Assembly (NCBI GenBank): GCA_029203165.1
Contig: CP119308.1
Location: 3,410,001-3,474,000, forward strand
DNA length: 64,000 nucleotides
Direction of reading: 5' to 3'
Origin: Candidatus Microbacterium colombiense
GTDB taxonomy: Bacteria; Actinomycetota; Actinomycetes; Actinomycetales; Microbacteriaceae
Both the position numbers and the translations under genes were made by a program. Positions 8,408 through 16,404 of the stretch are shown piece after piece. The notes below the pieces were generated by a model. The model was given only the letters and a program-made list of their open reading frames with translations, did no database searches and had not been told where the DNA came from. Every line of letters starts with the position of its first letter. Within the stretch, counting starts at the first letter, position 1.

Positions 8408-8438
8408 TCGGCGGCTCCTCCCGCAGGAGCCGCCGATC
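8406..8438. terminator. Bidirectional terminator hairpin
   Basis: A perfect 14-bp inverted repeat, GATCGGCGGCTCCT against AGGAGCCGCCGATC, around a 5-base loop. It lies in the 42-base gap between the convergent catalase gene and ABC transporter operon and begins inside the catalase stop codon. U-tracts are poor on both sides. Confidence 0.75.
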
Positions 8439-8449
8439 CTTCGCCAGAC

Positions 8450-10009
8450 CTAGGCGGCGACCTCGCTGAGTGTTCGCGAGCGGTCGCCGCGCAGGCTGCG
8501 GGCGGCATCCACGAGGGATGCCGAGTAGGGATGCTGAGGATCGCCGAGCACCTCGTCGACCGGGCCGGTCTCGACGATGCGTCCGTGGCGGAGCACCGCG
8601 ACGCGATGGGCGATGCGCCGCACTACCGCGAGGTCGTGCGTGATGAACAGGTACGACACCCCGGTGCGCTCCTGGAGCTCCACGAGCAGATCGAGCACCC
8701 GCGCCTGCACGCTCACATCGAGTGCCGAGGTCGGCTCATCGCAGATGACCAGCGGACTGCGGCCCGCGAAAGCACGGGCGATCGCCACGCGTTGCTTCTG
8801 CCCTCCGGAGAGCTCGTCGGGCAGCTTGTCGAGCACGGTCGGGGGGAGTCCCGTCGACAGCGCGAGCTCTTCGGCATCCGTCTCGCCGTGGAGCAGCTGG
8901 ATCGACCGCGTGAGCGTCTGCCGCACGGTGCGCCGCGGGTTCAACGTGGCATCGGGGCTCTGGAACACGAACTGCACGGGCACGGTCGATGAGGGATCGT
9001 CGCGGTGCAGGGTGATGGCACCTTCTGCGCGGGCCAGCCCCGCGATCACGCGGCCCAGCGTGGTCTTCCCACTCCCCGACTCGCCCACCAGACCGAGCAC
9101 CTCGCCCCGGCCGATGTCGAGATCGACGTGGTCGAGCGCGAGCGTCGAGCCGTAGCTCTTGGTCACGCCGCGAACCGACAGCAGCGGCTCGGCGTGCACC
9201 GGAGCGGCCGGCCGTGGTGCCGCATCGAGCGGAGGCACCGCGTCGACGAGCAGGCGCGAGTAGTCGTGCCGCGGCTCCTCGACGACCTGCTCGGCGGTGC
9301 CGTATTCGACCAGCACGCCGCGCTCCAGCACACCGATCCGCTCGGCGTGGGCGGCGACCAGCGGGAGATTGTGGCTGATGAGCAGAGTCGCGAATCCGCG
9401 CTCGTGCCGCAGCCGACCGACCAGTGCGATGACCTCCGCCTCGACGCGGCTGTCGAGGCCCGTCGTCGGCTCGTCGAGGATGAGCAGGCGCGGGTCGGCG
9501 GCGAGCGCCATCGCGATCACGACGCGCTGCTGCTGCCCGCCCGAAAGCTCGTGCGGGAACCGGTGCACCAGATGCACGGGATCGGGCAGGCCCACATCGT
9601 CGAACGCGGCGAGGGTCGCCGCGCGGGCGGCAGACGCTCCGAGCCCTTGCAGCCGGTAGGTCTCGGCGACCTGACTGCCGACGGTCCTGGTGGGGTTGAG
9701 GGCGCGTGCGGGCTCCTGGTAGACGAAGCCGATCCGGCTGCGGCGGTAGTCGCGCAGCGCGCGCGTGCCCAGCTCGAGCACATCGTGCCCTGCCACCACC
9801 AGCCGATCGGCGGAGATCTGCGCGCCCGGCGGAAGATAGCGGGCGAGGGCGAACGCGATCGTGCTCTTCCCCGATCCGGACTCACCCACGAGTCCCAGCG
9901 CGCCACGGGGCGCGATGTCGAAGTCGACACCGTCGACCGCGCGGTGCCGTTCGCCGTCGACCTCGTAGTCCACTCTCAATCCGCGCACGCTCACCAGGGG
10001 CTCAGTCAT
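8450..10009 (-). CDS. Fused double ATPase of an oligopeptide/nickel-type ABC importer (519 aa)
   Basis: Two complete ABC ATPase domains in tandem, as in DppD-DppF fusions. The first has GESGSGKST, LSGGQQQR and LLILDEP; the second has GESGSGKTT, LSGGQKQR and LVICDEP. It powers uptake through the two permeases encoded just upstream. The ATG at 10009 overlaps the permease TGA by four bases; a longer frame upstream is the shadow of the permease. It is the last gene of the five-gene operon and ends at the shared hairpin. Confidence 0.93.
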   Translation of the reverse strand: MTEPLVSVRGLRVDYEVDGERHRAVDGVDFDIAPRGALGLVGESGSGKSTIAFALARYLPPGAQISADRLVVAGHDVLELGTRALRDYRRSRIGFVYQEPARALNPTRTVGSQVAETYRLQGLGASAARAATLAAFDDVGLPDPVHLVHRFPHELSGGQQQRVVIAMALAADPRLLILDEPTTGLDSRVEAEVIALVGRLRHERGFATLLISHNLPLVAAHAERIGVLERGVLVEYGTAEQVVEEPRHDYSRLLVDAVPPLDAAPRPAAPVHAEPLLSVRGVTKSYGSTLALDHVDLDIGRGEVLGLVGESGSGKTTLGRVIAGLARAEGAITLHRDDPSSTVPVQFVFQSPDATLNPRRTVRQTLTRSIQLLHGETDAEELALSTGLPPTVLDKLPDELSGGQKQRVAIARAFAGRSPLVICDEPTSALDVSVQARVLDLLVELQERTGVSYLFITHDLAVVRRIAHRVAVLRHGRIVETGPVDEVLGDPQHPYSASLVDAARSLRGDRSRTLSEVAA

Positions 10010-10884
10010 CGTCGGAAGACCTCTCGGAAGTTGTCGGCGATCAGGTTGAGGGAGACGACGAGGGAGGCGATCGCCAGGGTCGGGAACGCCAGGGTCCACC
10101 ACGCGGCCTGCAGGTAGGAGCGGTTCTCATTGACCGCGAGGCCCCAGTCGGGAGAGGGCGGCGCCGAGGCCAGCCCGAGGAACGACAGCGACGACGAGAT
10201 GAAGATCGCTCCCGCGATGCTCAGCGTCGCCTGCACGAGCACCTGCGGCCAGATGTTCGGCAGCAGTTCGCGGAAGATCACGCGCGTGGCGCTCTCGCCC
10301 TGGATGCGGGCGCTGGGCACATACTGCTTGCCCATCTCGACCAGCACGGCGGCTCGCACGATGCGGGCGATACCCGGGGCGAAGAGGATGCCGACGGCGA
10401 TCACGATCGTGAGCGGACTGCCCCCGAACGCTCCGACGATCACGAGCAGGAAGATCAGGGTCGGCAGGGTGAGGAACACGTCGAAGCCGCGCATGAAGAG
10501 CTGGTCGATCCATCCGCGTCGGAAGCCGGCGATGAGTCCGAGCGTCGCGCCGATCGTCGTCGCCAACGCGGCGCCGAACGGACCGACCAGCAACGCGGGC
10601 TCCGCGCCGGCGAGCACACGCGCGAACACATCGCGGCCGATGCGGTCGGTGCCGAACCAGTGCGCGAGGCTCGGCGCGGACAGGCGTGAGCCGGTGTCGC
10701 CGAAGGGATCGAGACCGAGCAGTCGCCACCCCACGGCTGCGAACACCCAGAACAGCACGATGACCGCGCTGATCGTGAAGCTCGGGCGGGCGAGGAGCGC
10801 CCTCCACCGGCGTTCGCGCGACGATACGGTTCGTGCCGGTCGCACGGCACGCTCGGTGGCGCGGACGTTCACACTGATGGCCAT
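10006..10884 (-). CDS. ABC importer permease, DppC type (292 aa)
   Basis: An inner-membrane subunit with the DppC hallmarks: an N-terminal helix, the HWFGTDRIGRDVFARVLAGA segment typical of the family, and a later EAA-like loop around SARIQGESATRVIFRELLPN that contacts the ATPase. About six helices. One base separates it from the preceding permease stop, and its own stop overlaps the ATPase start. It forms the translocation pore with the DppB-type partner. Confidence 0.93.
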   Translation of the reverse strand: MAISVNVRATERAVRPARTVSSRERRWRALLARPSFTISAVIVLFWVFAAVGWRLLGLDPFGDTGSRLSAPSLAHWFGTDRIGRDVFARVLAGAEPALLVGPFGAALATTIGATLGLIAGFRRGWIDQLFMRGFDVFLTLPTLIFLLVIVGAFGGSPLTIVIAVGILFAPGIARIVRAAVLVEMGKQYVPSARIQGESATRVIFRELLPNIWPQVLVQATLSIAGAIFISSSLSFLGLASAPPSPDWGLAVNENRSYLQAAWWTLAFPTLAIASLVVSLNLIADNFREVFRR

Positions 10885-10885
10885 G

Positions 10886-11923
10886 TCATTCCCCCTCGTC
10901 GAAGCGCACGCGCGGGTCGATGAGCAGCAAGGCGATGTCGGTGAGCAGCAGGGCGAGCAGCGAGATCACGCCGGTCACCATGACCCCCGACTCGAGCAGG
11001 AAGATGTCCTTCTCGACCGTCGCCGTCACCAGCAGCGCGCCGAGGCCCGGGTAGCCGAACAGCGTCTCGACGATCGCACTGCCGCCGAGCAGGCTGCCCA
11101 GATAGATGCCCAGCAGTGACACGGTCGGGATCACCGCGTTGCGCGCGACATGCCCCACCAGCAGCCGGGGCCCGTGGAGCCCCTTGATCACGGCGGTGCG
11201 GTAGTACTGCGAGTCGAGGGTGTCGAGCACGCCCGTGCGGGTCATGCGGGCGAGCACCGAGAGATACCCGAGCGCAAGGGTGACGGCCGGCAGCACGAGG
11301 GCCCGCAGCACCTCCCCCGGATCTCCGTCGAGGCTGATCGACGACTGGATGGGGAACCACCGCAGCGTCAGGCTGAAGACGATCAGCAGCAGCACACCGA
11401 CCACGAACTCGGGCACCGAGGCGAGCGACATGAGCCCGATGGTCAGGGCGCGGTCTGTACGCGATCCTTCGCGGCGGGCCTGGATCGCGCCGAGCGCGAA
11501 AGCGACCGGCACCAGGATCACGAAGGCGACGGCGCCGAGGAAGAGCGAGTTGCCGAGCCGGCCCAGCACCAGGTCGCGCACCGGTGCCGCGTAGATCAGG
11601 CTCGTTCCCCAGTCGCCGGTCACGAAGCCGACGAGCCACGAGAAGTAACGCTCGATGATCGGCCCCGTGAGTCCGTGCGCCTCGTTCCAGGCCTGCACCT
11701 GCTCCGAGGTGGCGTACTGCCCCAGCGCGTTGCGGCCGGGGTCGCCCGGCACGATCTTGATGAGCCAGAACACCAGCACCGAGACCACGAGCAGCACGAT
11801 CGGCACCTGCAGCAGACGCTGACCGATCAGTCGCGGCACCTGGCTGTGGCGCGAGCGCAGGACCGCCAGCCCTCGTCGGGCGTTCGCCGAGGCGGTGTCG
11901 CTCGAAGAGAGGCTGACGGTCAC
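10886..11923 (-). CDS. ABC importer permease, DppB type (345 aa)
   Basis: The partner permease. LLQVPIVLLVVSVLVFWLIKIVPGDP near the N-terminus is the classic DppB start, followed by an extracytoplasmic stretch, then helices with the EAA-type loop (YYRTAVIKGLHGPRLLVGHV) and a conserved VETLFGYPGLGALL segment. Normal length for the family. It follows the binding-protein gene after four bases, so it is expressed with it. Confidence 0.93.
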   Translation of the reverse strand: MTVSLSSSDTASANARRGLAVLRSRHSQVPRLIGQRLLQVPIVLLVVSVLVFWLIKIVPGDPGRNALGQYATSEQVQAWNEAHGLTGPIIERYFSWLVGFVTGDWGTSLIYAAPVRDLVLGRLGNSLFLGAVAFVILVPVAFALGAIQARREGSRTDRALTIGLMSLASVPEFVVGVLLLIVFSLTLRWFPIQSSISLDGDPGEVLRALVLPAVTLALGYLSVLARMTRTGVLDTLDSQYYRTAVIKGLHGPRLLVGHVARNAVIPTVSLLGIYLGSLLGGSAIVETLFGYPGLGALLVTATVEKDIFLLESGVMVTGVISLLALLLTDIALLLIDPRVRFDEGE

Positions 11924-11927
11924 GATG

Positions 11928-13481
11928 TCACTCCCCCTCGACCGAGATGCCGGCGAAGTTGTAGCCGGCCCAGAAGTCGAGCGGTGCGACGAACTCGCCG
12001 GTCACGCGCTTGTTCTGCAGCACCTCCGACCGTGCGAGGGCGGGGATGATGGTCGGCACCTGATCCCACTGCTCCTGCGCGATCTCGGTGATCAGCTGCT
12101 GCCGCTCGCCGTCGTCGGTGGTCGCATCGAACGCGGCGACCTTCTTCTCGAGGTCGGCGTCGGTGAAGTTCGACGCGTTCCATGCCGCGCCGGTGGCGTA
12201 GAACAGGCCGTAGTACTGCGACGGCACGCGCTTGCCCCAGCTGGTGATGGTGAGCGGTGCGTTGAGCCACGGCGAGTCGGCGCCCTCGGCGTAGTACTGC
12301 TCGTCGGAGAGCACGTCGAGCGTCACGTCGAAGCCGTCGATGGCGTTCAGCTGCTGCTGGAGCACCTCGCCGAAGAGCTGGAACGACGTCGTGATGGTGA
12401 ACGACACCTCGCGGCCGTCCAGCAGCTCCGCGACCTTGTCGAGATCCTGCTCGCGCTGCGGGACGTCCAGCGGCTGCGGCAGATAGTCGGGAAGCACCGG
12501 GTAGTCGTCGCCGACCGCGGCCGTGCCGCCGTAGACGTTGTCGACGATGCCCTGCCGGTCGACCGCCCAGGCCAGCGCCTCGCGGATGGTGACGTCGTCG
12601 AACGGTGCCTTCGTGACATCGAGATGGATGCCGTAGAAGTAGCTGTAGCCCGCCGAGAGCGTGTCGTAGTCGTCGGCGTTCACGGTCGCGAGCACGTCGG
12701 GCGACACGTTGATCCTATCGATCTCCCCCGCCTGGAACGCCAGCGCCGTGGCCTGCGGATCCTTGTAGATCGTGAGCTCGACGCCGTCGAGGTCGATCTG
12801 ATCGGCGTTCCAGTAGTCGGGGTTCTTGGCGTAGGTGATGCTCTCGCCCACCGTGTAGTCCTCGAGCACGAACTGTCCGGCACCGACGGGGTTCTTGAGC
12901 CACGCACCCGGCTCGTAGTCGGCGGGCAGGATGCCGGTGTTGTTGCCGGCGATCAGCCGTGGGAAGTCCGAGAACGGACGCACGAGCGTGAACACGACGG
13001 TCGTGTCGCCGTCGGCGGCGACCGAGTCGAGGATGCCGGTGAACGCGCTCTTCGCCGGCGAGATGCTGTCGTCGCCGATGATGGCGTCGAAGGTCGCCAC
13101 GACGTCGGCGCTGGTGACCGGTGTGCCGTCGTTGAAGAGGGCGCCGTCGCGCAGCGTGAACGTCCACGACAGGCCGTCGTCGGATGCCGCCCACTCGGTG
13201 GCGAGCCGCGGCAGCGCCTCGCCGTCGGCCGTGAAGCTGACCAGCTGCTCGGTCACGAGACCGGTGATGAGCTGGGCGTCGCTGTCGGCGACGGTGAGCG
13301 GGTCGAGCTCGGCGCCGGGGTCGCTGATGCCGATGCGGTAGATCGCCTCGCCGGCCTCTCCGCCGGTGGTGGCGGGAGCGGCGGTCGCGCACCCGGCGAG
13401 GGCCAGCGCGGCGACGCCGAGGGCGGCCAGGAGCGAGAGGGATCGGCGACGGCCGGGAGGAAGGGGGCGGTGGAGGGTCAT
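11928..13481 (-). CDS. Substrate-binding lipoprotein of the ABC importer, SBP family 5 (517 aa)
   Basis: A family 5 extracellular solute-binding protein. The N-terminus has a basic stretch, a hydrophobic core and a lipobox ending LALAGC (Cys31), so it should be lipid-anchored outside the membrane. The mature part shows family features such as LATEWAASDDGLSWTFTLRDG and the ADVVATFDAII region. The ATG at 13481 has AAGGA eight bases upstream. Relatives bind peptides, nickel chelates or small organic ligands; linkage to flavin monooxygenases suggests a small organic ligand, which is inference. Confidence 0.92.
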   Translation of the reverse strand: MTLHRPLPPGRRRSLSLLAALGVAALALAGCATAAPATTGGEAGEAIYRIGISDPGAELDPLTVADSDAQLITGLVTEQLVSFTADGEALPRLATEWAASDDGLSWTFTLRDGALFNDGTPVTSADVVATFDAIIGDDSISPAKSAFTGILDSVAADGDTTVVFTLVRPFSDFPRLIAGNNTGILPADYEPGAWLKNPVGAGQFVLEDYTVGESITYAKNPDYWNADQIDLDGVELTIYKDPQATALAFQAGEIDRINVSPDVLATVNADDYDTLSAGYSYFYGIHLDVTKAPFDDVTIREALAWAVDRQGIVDNVYGGTAAVGDDYPVLPDYLPQPLDVPQREQDLDKVAELLDGREVSFTITTSFQLFGEVLQQQLNAIDGFDVTLDVLSDEQYYAEGADSPWLNAPLTITSWGKRVPSQYYGLFYATGAAWNASNFTDADLEKKVAAFDATTDDGERQQLITEIAQEQWDQVPTIIPALARSEVLQNKRVTGEFVAPLDFWAGYNFAGISVEGE

Positions 13482-13512
13482 GTGCGGTGTCCTTGGTGTC
13501 GGGAGGGGAGCG

Positions 13513-13887
13513 CTAGCGCGCGAGGGGCTCTGCCGTGTCCACCTGGACGCGGTCGGAGTAGAAGGCGACGTACCCGGCGATGGGCTGCAGGTACTCGAAC
13601 GGCGTCGGGTACGACCAGGCGACGTCGGTGGCGGGGTCGCTCGCGAGCGCCCAGTAGTCGTCGGCGTCACCCTTGACCGGGCAGTGGCTGCGCGACTCGG
13701 TCGGCTGCAGGAGCGTGAAGTCGACGTCGTCGCGGGGCAGGTAGTAGCGGTCGTCGTGACCGGTCTCGCGCAGCACGATCGCGCGGGATGAGTCGGCGAT
13801 GGCGTGTCCGCCGGCGGTCACGCGCACGCGATGCGCGGCGGGTTCGGTGGTCACGGTGTGCGTGCGCTCGGCAGCGGTGTTCGACAT
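13513..13887 (-). CDS. DUF427 domain protein (124 aa), second copy, first gene of the transporter operon
   Basis: Carries the DUF427 signatures: DDRYYLPRDDVDFTLL, SHCPVKGDADDYWALA and VAWSYPTPFEYLQPIAGYVAFY. GGAGAAG lies upstream of the ATG at good spacing. The 31-base gap to the binding-protein gene makes it the first gene of the ABC operon. Two DUF427 proteins in separate but related operons suggest the domain has a role in this island's chemistry rather than being incidental; that role is unknown. Confidence 0.88.
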   Translation of the reverse strand: MSNTAAERTHTVTTEPAAHRVRVTAGGHAIADSSRAIVLRETGHDDRYYLPRDDVDFTLLQPTESRSHCPVKGDADDYWALASDPATDVAWSYPTPFEYLQPIAGYVAFYSDRVQVDTAEPLAR

Positions 13888-13984
13888 GGTCGCTTCTCCA
13901 TCGGGTGCGGGGGGACGACGCTGTGTCGCGCCGTAGAGACATCAAAGCGCCAGGGATGGATGCTGCGCCGTGAGGTTCCGCATG

Positions 13985-14010
13985 ATGTCGACACATGTCG
14001 CCGCATGTCG
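13985..14010. promoter_or_regulatory. Three 10-bp-phased ATGTCG sites upstream of the transporter operon
   Basis: ATGTCG occurs at 13985, 13995 and 14005, exactly 10 bases apart; on the operon strand this reads CGACAT three times. It lies about 100-125 bases upstream of the DUF427/ABC operon start. The phasing matches the GTCA array at 5517-5560, and the half-sites overlap in sequence (TGACAT versus CGACAT), which suggests one regulator for both promoters. Confidence 0.55.
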
Positions 14011-14033
14011 CGTTCGGGAGAGCGTGGGACCCC

Positions 14034-14114
14034 GACGAATCGCCGAGGGGATGACGAATCGCCGAGGAATCGACCGAAAAGTTCGGCGAATCGTCCAGGT
14101 GTCCTCGAATCGTC
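14034..14114. repeat. 81-bp four-unit palindromic element, copy 2
   Basis: GACGAATCGCCGAG starts at 14034 and 14053 (19-base pitch); inverted GAATCGTC starts at 14088 and 14107 (19-base pitch). Unit positions and total length match copy 1 at 93-173 exactly. Inner stem changes are partly compensatory: a C-to-G change in the left arm is matched by G-to-C in the right. It lies between the ABC operon promoter region and the hxlA terminator. Confidence 0.8.
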
Positions 14115-14123
14115 AACCAAAAG

Positions 14124-14160
14124 ACGACGATGCCCGCCGGAGTCCGGCGGGCATCGTCGT
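14124..14160 (-). terminator. Rho-independent terminator of the hxlBA operon
   Basis: A perfect 17-bp stem, ACGACGATGCCCGCCGG and its complement, around a 3-base loop. On the minus strand it is followed by CTTTTGG. It lies 30 bases past the hxlA stop. Confidence 0.85.
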
Positions 14161-14189
14161 TCGATGTGGTGATGTATCGAGGCGGTGGA

Positions 14190-14813
14190 TCAGACCAGCG
14201 CGGCGCGCAGACCTGCCGCTGCGGCTCCGACGTCCGGGGCGCCGTAGATCGCTCCGCCGGCGACGGCGATCTGGGCGCCCGCGGCTCGCACGGCGGCGAT
14301 GGATGTGGCGTTGACGCCGCCCGCGACCGAGAACGGCACGCCGGCGGCGCGACCGGCCTCGAGCAGACCGTCGAGCGAGTAGCCCTCCTTCGCCTGCTCG
14401 TCGAGTCCGGCGTGCATCTCCACGAACTCGGCGCCGAGGGCGACGACCTCCTTCGCGCGGGCGGCCTTGTCGGCGACACCGATCAGGTCGACGACGATGC
14501 CCTTGCCGTGCTTCGACGCCGCCTTGACGGCGCCCACGATGGTGCTGTCGTCGGCCGAGCCGAGCACCGTCACGAGGTCGGCGCCGGCGGCGAAGGCGAT
14601 CTCGGCCTCGAGCTCTCCGGCATCCATCGTCTTCAGATCGGCGAACACGACCTTGTCGGGGTGGGCCTGCTTCATCGCGGTGACGACAGACAAGCCTTCG
14701 CTCTTGATCAGCGGGGTGCCGAGTTCGAGGATGTCGACGTGCGGGGCGGCCGCCGCGGCCAGGTCGAGCGCGGCCTCGGTGGTGAGGGTGTCGATGGCGA
14801 ACTGGATCTTCAT
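14190..14813 (-). CDS. hxlA: 3-hexulose-6-phosphate synthase (207 aa)
   Basis: Condenses formaldehyde with ribulose 5-phosphate to hexulose 6-phosphate, the first step of the ribulose monophosphate pathway. The OMP-decarboxylase-like barrel shows the active-site residues: Asp8 in FAIDTL, Glu30 in ILELGTPL, and Asp59-Lys61-Asp64 in FADLKTMDAG, followed by the phosphate-binding SVAGGVN and VAGGAIYGA loops. Full length. It follows hxlB after 39 bases. In a heterotrophic actinobacterium it more likely detoxifies formaldehyde than supports methylotrophy. Confidence 0.93.
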   Translation of the reverse strand: MKIQFAIDTLTTEAALDLAAAAAPHVDILELGTPLIKSEGLSVVTAMKQAHPDKVVFADLKTMDAGELEAEIAFAAGADLVTVLGSADDSTIVGAVKAASKHGKGIVVDLIGVADKAARAKEVVALGAEFVEMHAGLDEQAKEGYSLDGLLEAGRAAGVPFSVAGGVNATSIAAVRAAGAQIAVAGGAIYGAPDVGAAAAGLRAALV

Positions 14814-14852
14814 GGTCCTGCTTTCGTGTGGAGTCGGCCGGGCGGCCGGGGA

Positions 14853-15431
14853 TCATTCGAGGTTGGAGTGACGCGGCCACAGCTCATCGGCGGACAGGCC
14901 GCTGCGCTGCCAGAGCGTGTGGAACAGGGCGTCTCCGAGCAACACGACGGTCTGCTCGAAGAGACTCCCGGCGTACTGGGCGGATGCGGCCCCGGAGCGG
15001 TCGAGCTTGCCCGCCGCCGGCACGGTCACGACCACGGACGACAGCTCGGCGACCGGCGACTCCGGGGCGGTGGTGATCGTCGCGACCACAGCGCCGAGGC
15101 TCTGCGCCGTGGTGGCTGCGCGGACGATCCCGGGGGTCGTGCCGGAGCCGGTGGCCGTGAGCAGCAGGTCGCCGCGTTCGATCGCTGGTGTCGTGGTGTC
15201 GCCGACGACGAACACCGTGAGGCCGAGATGCATGAGCCGCATCGCCGTCATCCGCAGCGCGAGGCCGGAACGCCCGGCACCCAGGAGGAACACCCGGTCG
15301 GCGTCGCGCGCGGCCTCCGCGAGCGCGGTGATCGCGGCAGCATCCGTGTGTGCGAGGGCGCGCAGTGCGGCATCCACCTCGCTCTGCACGGTGCGGATCG
15401 CATCGACGACGGTGAGGGTGGCGGTGCTCAT
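14853..15431 (-). CDS. hxlB: 6-phospho-3-hexuloisomerase (192 aa)
   Basis: Isomerises hexulose 6-phosphate to fructose 6-phosphate. It is a single SIS domain: DRVFLLGAGRSGLALRMTAMRLMHLG is the sugar-phosphate loop, with a second loop at LLTATGSGTTPGIVRAA. The ATG at 15431 is six bases from a GATAAT -10 box, so the mRNA is probably leaderless. It is divergent from the LuxR-type regulator, with an inverted repeat between, making that regulator the obvious candidate to control hxlBA. Confidence 0.92.
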   Translation of the reverse strand: MSTATLTVVDAIRTVQSEVDAALRALAHTDAAAITALAEAARDADRVFLLGAGRSGLALRMTAMRLMHLGLTVFVVGDTTTPAIERGDLLLTATGSGTTPGIVRAATTAQSLGAVVATITTAPESPVAELSSVVVTVPAAGKLDRSGAASAQYAGSLFEQTVVLLGDALFHTLWQRSGLSADELWPRHSNLE

Positions 15432-15488
15432 CTTCCGATTATCGAAACGATCGCTGCACCACGGACTCCGCCGAATGGCTGGAAGGTC

Positions 15489-15524
15489 TAGCCGTTCGGC
15501 TAACACTCCCCGATCGGCTAGTTT
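15489..15524 (+). promoter_or_regulatory. Promoter and operator of the LuxR-type regulator
   Basis: An inverted repeat TAGCCGTTCGGCTA (15489-15502) overlaps a -35-like TTCGGC (15495-15500). After 18 bases comes TAGTTT (15519-15524) and six bases later the ATG. A further CGGCTA half-site lies at 15515-15520. This fits autoregulation, or shared control with the divergent hxlBA operon. Confidence 0.6.
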
Positions 15525-15530
15525 TGCTGC

Positions 15531-16373
15531 ATGGCCACCACCGTCACCTCGCAGGCCGCCGTCACCTCGCAGGCGGCGCGCGTGCGTTCGTCGGAGATCG
15601 CGCGCACCCTCGCCGAGCAGTCCGACCGGCACGCCGTCACCCTCGAGTCGCTCCTCGCCGTGTTGCGCTCCTCCCGACTCGGCGATCAGGCCGCGCGCCA
15701 GAACGCGATCGAGGTCGCGGCGAACGCCCTCGTCGAGCTGCGGACCACGTCCGATGTGCGCGAGAACGAAGTACTCGAACCCGTGGTCGGGGCCTTCGCG
15801 CGGTTGAAGAGTGACCTGCGCCCCCTCGTGCGCTTCGGGCGCCTCGACGTGCAGTTCGTCGAGCCGCCCGCGAACGGCCGTGCCCTCCCGGGTGCGGTCG
15901 CGCTGTCTGCTCGCGCGATCGTGCGCAATGCCGTGCTCGCGTTCGCGGATGCCGACGAGGCCCGCCGTGTGCGCATCCAGTGGGACTGCGACGGCCTCAA
16001 CCTGCTCATCGGCATCCGCGATGACGGGCGGGGCGAACTCAGCGCGCACGACGACGCCCTGCGCCGGATCGCGGAGCAAGTCAGCGCCACCGACGGCACC
16101 CTCCGCGTCTCGTCGACCCCGGGCTGGGGCAGCGACCTCACCATCGTGCTGCCGTTGGACCCGCCGCCGACGCTCGCCTCAGGAGTCGAGGATGCCGTCG
16201 ACCTCAGCGATCGCGAGCGTGAGATCCTGCGCCACCTGAGCACCGGCGCGCGCAACGCCGAGATCGCGGCCGAGCTGCGGGTGAGCCCGCACACGGTGAA
16301 GTTCCACGTCTCGAAGCTGCTGCGCAAGACCGGCGCCCGAAACCGGGCCGAACTGGCCGCCCTCGCCCGCTGA
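15531..16373 (+). CDS. LuxR-type regulator with a histidine-kinase-like ATPase module (280 aa)
   Basis: The C-terminal 65 residues form a GerE/LuxR helix-turn-helix (VDLSDREREILRHLSTGARNAEIAAELRVSPHTVKFHVSKLLRKTG). The middle resembles a GHKL ATPase of two-component kinases: an ARAIVRNAVLAF N-box-like helix, IGIRDDGRGEL as a D-x-G-like box, and TPGWGSDLTIVLPL as a G2-like box. There is no receiver domain and no clear phospho-accepting His, so it is an atypical one-protein regulator. The ATG is six bases from a -10 box, indicating a leaderless transcript. Divergent from hxlBA, its likely target. Confidence 0.82.
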   Translation: MATTVTSQAAVTSQAARVRSSEIARTLAEQSDRHAVTLESLLAVLRSSRLGDQAARQNAIEVAANALVELRTTSDVRENEVLEPVVGAFARLKSDLRPLVRFGRLDVQFVEPPANGRALPGAVALSARAIVRNAVLAFADADEARRVRIQWDCDGLNLLIGIRDDGRGELSAHDDALRRIAEQVSATDGTLRVSSTPGWGSDLTIVLPLDPPPTLASGVEDAVDLSDREREILRHLSTGARNAEIAAELRVSPHTVKFHVSKLLRKTGARNRAELAALAR

Positions 16374-16404
16374 GGTCTCAGGGTGCCCGCCGTCGCGCGG
16401 TGGT

